Source of the DNA: JBFMDN01 sp040753915
GTDB lineage: Bacteria; Desulfobacterota; Desulfomonilia; Desulfomonilales; Desulfomonilaceae
DNA length: 24,400 bases
Direction: 5' to 3'
Assembly (NCBI GenBank): GCA_040753915.1
Contig: JBFMDN010000079.1
Span: forward strand, 1-24,400
Shown here: piece by piece, positions 22,145 through 24,400 of the stretch
Position numbering within the stretch: the stretch's first letter is position 1
How the letters are laid out: the number at the start of each line of letters is the position of its first letter
Made by a program: the position numbers and the translations under genes
The notes under the pieces: generated by a model
The model's database searches: none
What the model was told of the DNA's origin: nothing
The model's input: the letters and a program-made list of their open reading frames with translations, nothing else

Positions 22145-23791
22145 ATGTGCCGCAATAAGCTATCGGCGCTCTTCGCAATTGCAGGACTTCTCGTGGTTCT
22201 CACGGCCGCGCCTGCGAGTGCGTGGGAATTCACTATGAAAGGGGCGTGGTCCTGGGAGGTCGAGTTCCTTGGGCAGACAGGAAACGCCGGATTTTTCGGC
22301 CCATATGATGTGGATGCAGGAAGCGGTGTCGCGGGAACAGGAGCTGGCTTTTTTGCGCCGTACAACCTGTGGACAGGACAGCTCGGGTACCGAATGGTGT
22401 CGGGCTCTGATGCGAGCTGGAACACGCAGTATTTCACGTCCTTTATGGATCTGCGTATGAATAAGGCCCTGCGCGTCCGGGGCATCTACTACATCGGCGA
22501 GTGGAATCCGCCCAACAACGCTGCCACTGGCAATCTCGTTGCATCCGAGTACTTCAATGACCGGTTCCCCGGTATTCAGCAGTCCTTCTCCCCTGGCTAT
22601 TGGAACGCTCTGTGGTTGACTGCAGAGCTGCCCTGGGGCGTGCTTTCTATCGGGAAGAGGCCTTCTACATGGGGCATGGGGTTAGGATGGAACGGTGAGT
22701 TTACTCGGTCCTCCGAGTCTCTCTCGCTCTTTGCCCCGTACGGTCCGTTTCGTATCGCACTTTCGATCTATCCGTCGAGGAACTCTGGGGCCACGGACTA
22801 CTACAACCCGGATTACGACAAGAACAACAAGCGGGACTATGACGCAGCGCTCAACGTGACGTACCGGAGCGGCCCTATGGACTTCGGCGTTCAGGGGAAC
22901 ATCGTTTCCACCCATCGCGGTGGCGAGCGCGTCATTGCTACCCCCGCAACCCGAATGGGCAATTCCATGCGGGACCGGTCTGACTTTTACGGCGGTGTGT
23001 ACCTCAAGTACTACACAGGTGTGATTTTCTTCAACGCTGAAGTGGACTGGTACGCGCGTACTGACAGAGTCAGGGATAGGGCGGCCGGTGGAGCGATCGT
23101 TCCTGGTGTTACTGATACGTACATTGAGCACTGGCGTGCAGCCACCGAGCTGAGCATGCTCGCAGGGCCTGCAAAGCTGGGGCTCCTCTGGGCCTGGTCG
23201 ACTGGTGGAGACCGCAGAAACGGGAGGCAGATCGATCGCACGGGTATTTTACGATTGAACAGCTTCGCCAACACGGGTCTTTTCAAGCCGTACAGCTACC
23301 TGCAGGTCTACAGTTACGGTCTTGGGAACTTCGTTGACGGGACCACGCGCTACGGGTACGTGGAAGACGCAAACGTATACGGTGCTCGCCTCGACTATGC
23401 TATTGCTGCGAACCTGAACATGTACGGAACGTTCTTCTGGGCTGAGCGGCAGTCCAAGAGCGGCTTCGGATGGGGAGCTCTCTTCCCGGATCCCACCGCC
23501 ACAAATGGAACCGTAGTGCTGGGCACCGGTCCTAACGGTGCGCCTTCCATTCCTGATACCTTCCTCGGTTGGGAAGTGGATTTGGGCGTGGACTGGAAAC
23601 TTCTGGAAGGCTTAACGTTGAACACGACATTCGCTTACTGGCAGCCCGGCGAATGGTACAAGTACGCGTGTATCGATAAGAACGTGGTTGGCTGGGGTGT
23701 ACCCAACGCGGCCAACAACTGGGGTATCAATCCCGACCGATCGATCGATCCGGTGTGGGGTCTGCGCTTCCTCGTCAACGGGGAATTCTAA
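22145..23791 (+). CDS. Outer-membrane beta-barrel porin-like protein
   Basis: A 548-aa secreted protein: signal peptide MCRNKLSALFAIAGLLVVLTAAPASA (cleavage after ASA), then a long sequence rich in Trp, Tyr, Gly and Asn with alternating hydrophobic strands (for example AALNVTYRSGPMDFGVQGNIV and AKLGLLWAWSTGG) and the terminal aromatic signature GLRFLVNGEF ending in Phe, the usual barrel-assembly signal. It is a single barrel with no plug or TonB box visible. ATG 22145 is supported by AGGAGG at 22131-22136 with 8-nt spacing and by the signal peptide. It has its own promoter and terminator. A general or substrate-specific diffusion channel is likely; the substrate is unknown, and proximity to TupA-type proteins only hints at oxyanions. 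Confidence 0.8.
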   Translation: MCRNKLSALFAIAGLLVVLTAAPASAWEFTMKGAWSWEVEFLGQTGNAGFFGPYDVDAGSGVAGTGAGFFAPYNLWTGQLGYRMVSGSDASWNTQYFTSFMDLRMNKALRVRGIYYIGEWNPPNNAATGNLVASEYFNDRFPGIQQSFSPGYWNALWLTAELPWGVLSIGKRPSTWGMGLGWNGEFTRSSESLSLFAPYGPFRIALSIYPSRNSGATDYYNPDYDKNNKRDYDAALNVTYRSGPMDFGVQGNIVSTHRGGERVIATPATRMGNSMRDRSDFYGGVYLKYYTGVIFFNAEVDWYARTDRVRDRAAGGAIVPGVTDTYIEHWRAATELSMLAGPAKLGLLWAWSTGGDRRNGRQIDRTGILRLNSFANTGLFKPYSYLQVYSYGLGNFVDGTTRYGYVEDANVYGARLDYAIAANLNMYGTFFWAERQSKSGFGWGALFPDPTATNGTVVLGTGPNGAPSIPDTFLGWEVDLGVDWKLLEGLTLNTTFAYWQPGEWYKYACIDKNVVGWGVPNAANNWGINPDRSIDPVWGLRFLVNGEF

Positions 23792-23820
23792 CAACGCAAT
23801 CTGCTTTACGACTTCTTAAT

Positions 23821-23855
23821 AACGGAGGGGACGCTGTTCCCTCCGTTGTCTTTTT
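23821..23855 (+). terminator. Intrinsic terminator of the porin gene
   Basis: AACGGAGGGGA (23821-23831) pairs with TTCCCTCCGTT (23837-23847) as an 11-bp stem (one G-T pair) around a 5-nt loop, followed by GTCTTTTT. It begins 30 bp after the stop codon. A textbook Rho-independent terminator. Confidence 0.85.
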
Positions 23856-24296
23856 CGGCACCCAAAGTAAGCACTCTGGAATTTCATGAACGGCAGGCGA
23901 GCTGGTCCTGCGAAAGGGGGAATGCCGCTGCGAGTGTCTTAGTACAAGATTTCGTAAAACATCCATGGCCTCGCGGTGACAACGGACGACCATGAGTTCC
24001 TCAGCATTCCGGCGCACGCTACGAGCCAGTAGATTCTCGCGTTTCGCGCGACCGTCGATGCCACCCACGGGCTGTCCTACCCCTGTCTTCGTAGCGCCGG
24101 CGTCTCGCCGGTAATCAGGGCACTTTCAGGTAAACACAGTCACGTATTTGGGGAATACTCCCGTTGGAGGAGGGCAGTTTCACAGCCGGTCTCAATACCG
24201 GGCAGGTTGGAAACTGCCCGTACCACACCACCGTGGCATGGGGCGTTGGTCTTCGTGGTAGGAGTGCCCGAGCAGTACCGGTAGGGGAGGGTTTCA
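23856..24296. other. Gene-free stretch with hairpin repeats
   Basis: No supported gene on either strand. It contains the CCGGCG-TCT-CGCCGG hairpin near 24092-24106 and a nested inverted repeat at 24172-24219. The remaining sequence shows nothing I can identify. Confidence 0.55.
24172..24219. repeat. Nested inverted repeat
   Basis: GGGCAGTTTC (24172-24181) and GAAACTGCCC (24210-24219) are perfect 10-bp inverted copies. Inside them CCGGT (24186-24190) and ACCGG (24197-24201) form a second stem with a 6-nt loop. The structure is far from any gene and may be a dispersed palindromic element. Confidence 0.5.
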
Positions 24297-24400
24297 GAAA
24301 GTGTCTCAAAAGCCGGGACACACCAAACAGCGTAGCACGATTTGGCGTCGATGCGTGGAAAGGCACCCTCACCCCAACCCTCTCCCAGAGGGAGAGGGAG
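24297..24400. mobile_element. Second copy of the MITE-like element, cut by the window edge
   Basis: GAAAGTGTCTCAAAA (24297-24311) and the next 90 bp match the left half of the element at 15205-15405 at about 90% identity, including ACACACCAAAC, GTAGCACGATT and the CCCTCTC/GAGAGGG hairpin. The right terminal repeat would lie beyond the window. Open frames that span both copies share a repeat-derived peptide and are not genes. Confidence 0.65.

Overview
The window looks like a chromosomal stretch of a Gram-negative, probably anaerobic bacterium of the Desulfobacterota (Syntrophobacter/Desulfomonile-like). I infer this from the gene content: an rplU-rpmA-obg-proB cluster, a pyruvoyl-type arginine decarboxylase, an archaeal-type phosphoglycerate mutase, TupA-type tungstate-binding proteins, very large MMPL/RND exporters and a Trp/Tyr-rich outer-membrane barrel. 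No phage, CRISPR array, tRNA, rRNA or intact transposase gene was seen.

Layout. 1-1574 (+): a two-gene polyamine operon, pyruvoyl-dependent arginine decarboxylase then spermidine synthase-like aminopropyltransferase, with a good sigma70 promoter and a 10-bp leader hairpin. 1590-5304 (-): ApgM-type phosphoglycerate mutase downstream of an MMPL exporter. 5524-8091 (+): a second, divergently transcribed MMPL exporter. 8070-8196: an inverted-repeat insertion that supplies the 3' ends of both the second exporter and the convergent serine hydrolase (8164-9234, -). 9472-10053 (+): a DUF4337 membrane protein. 10187-13272 (-): proB, obg, rpmA and rplU behind a clear sigma70 promoter. 13414-14577 (-): a FIST sensory protein with a textbook sigma54 (-24/-12) promoter. 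14578-15960: a gene-poor, repeat-rich stretch holding a 201-bp MITE-like element with 16-bp terminal inverted repeats. 15961-17547 (+): a class I methyltransferase and an unassigned Cys-containing protein. 17596-18572 (-): a small lipoprotein and a DUF202/YidH membrane protein. 18906-19157 (+): a small coiled-coil protein. 19158-20131: mostly non-coding, with a decayed acyl-CoA ligase tail. 20132-21900 (+): two paralogous periplasmic binding proteins, the second a canonical TupA, with no permease or ATPase beside them. 22145-23791 (+): an outer-membrane porin with its own promoter and a strong terminator. 23856-24400: a second repeat-rich stretch ending in a truncated copy of the MITE-like element.

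How the genes fit together. The decarboxylase and aminopropyltransferase together would make agmatine and an aminopropylated polyamine. The ribosomal protein/Obg/ProB operon is housekeeping. The two binding proteins and the porin may be a periplasm/outer-membrane oxyanion uptake set whose inner-membrane partner is encoded elsewhere. I found no convincing wholly new defence or mobile system. The best leads are the repeat that rewrites two gene ends, the two-copy MITE-like family, the sigma54-driven FIST gene, the orphan pair of binding proteins and the unassigned protein behind the methyltransferase. All family names come from reading protein motifs by eye; no database search was run.
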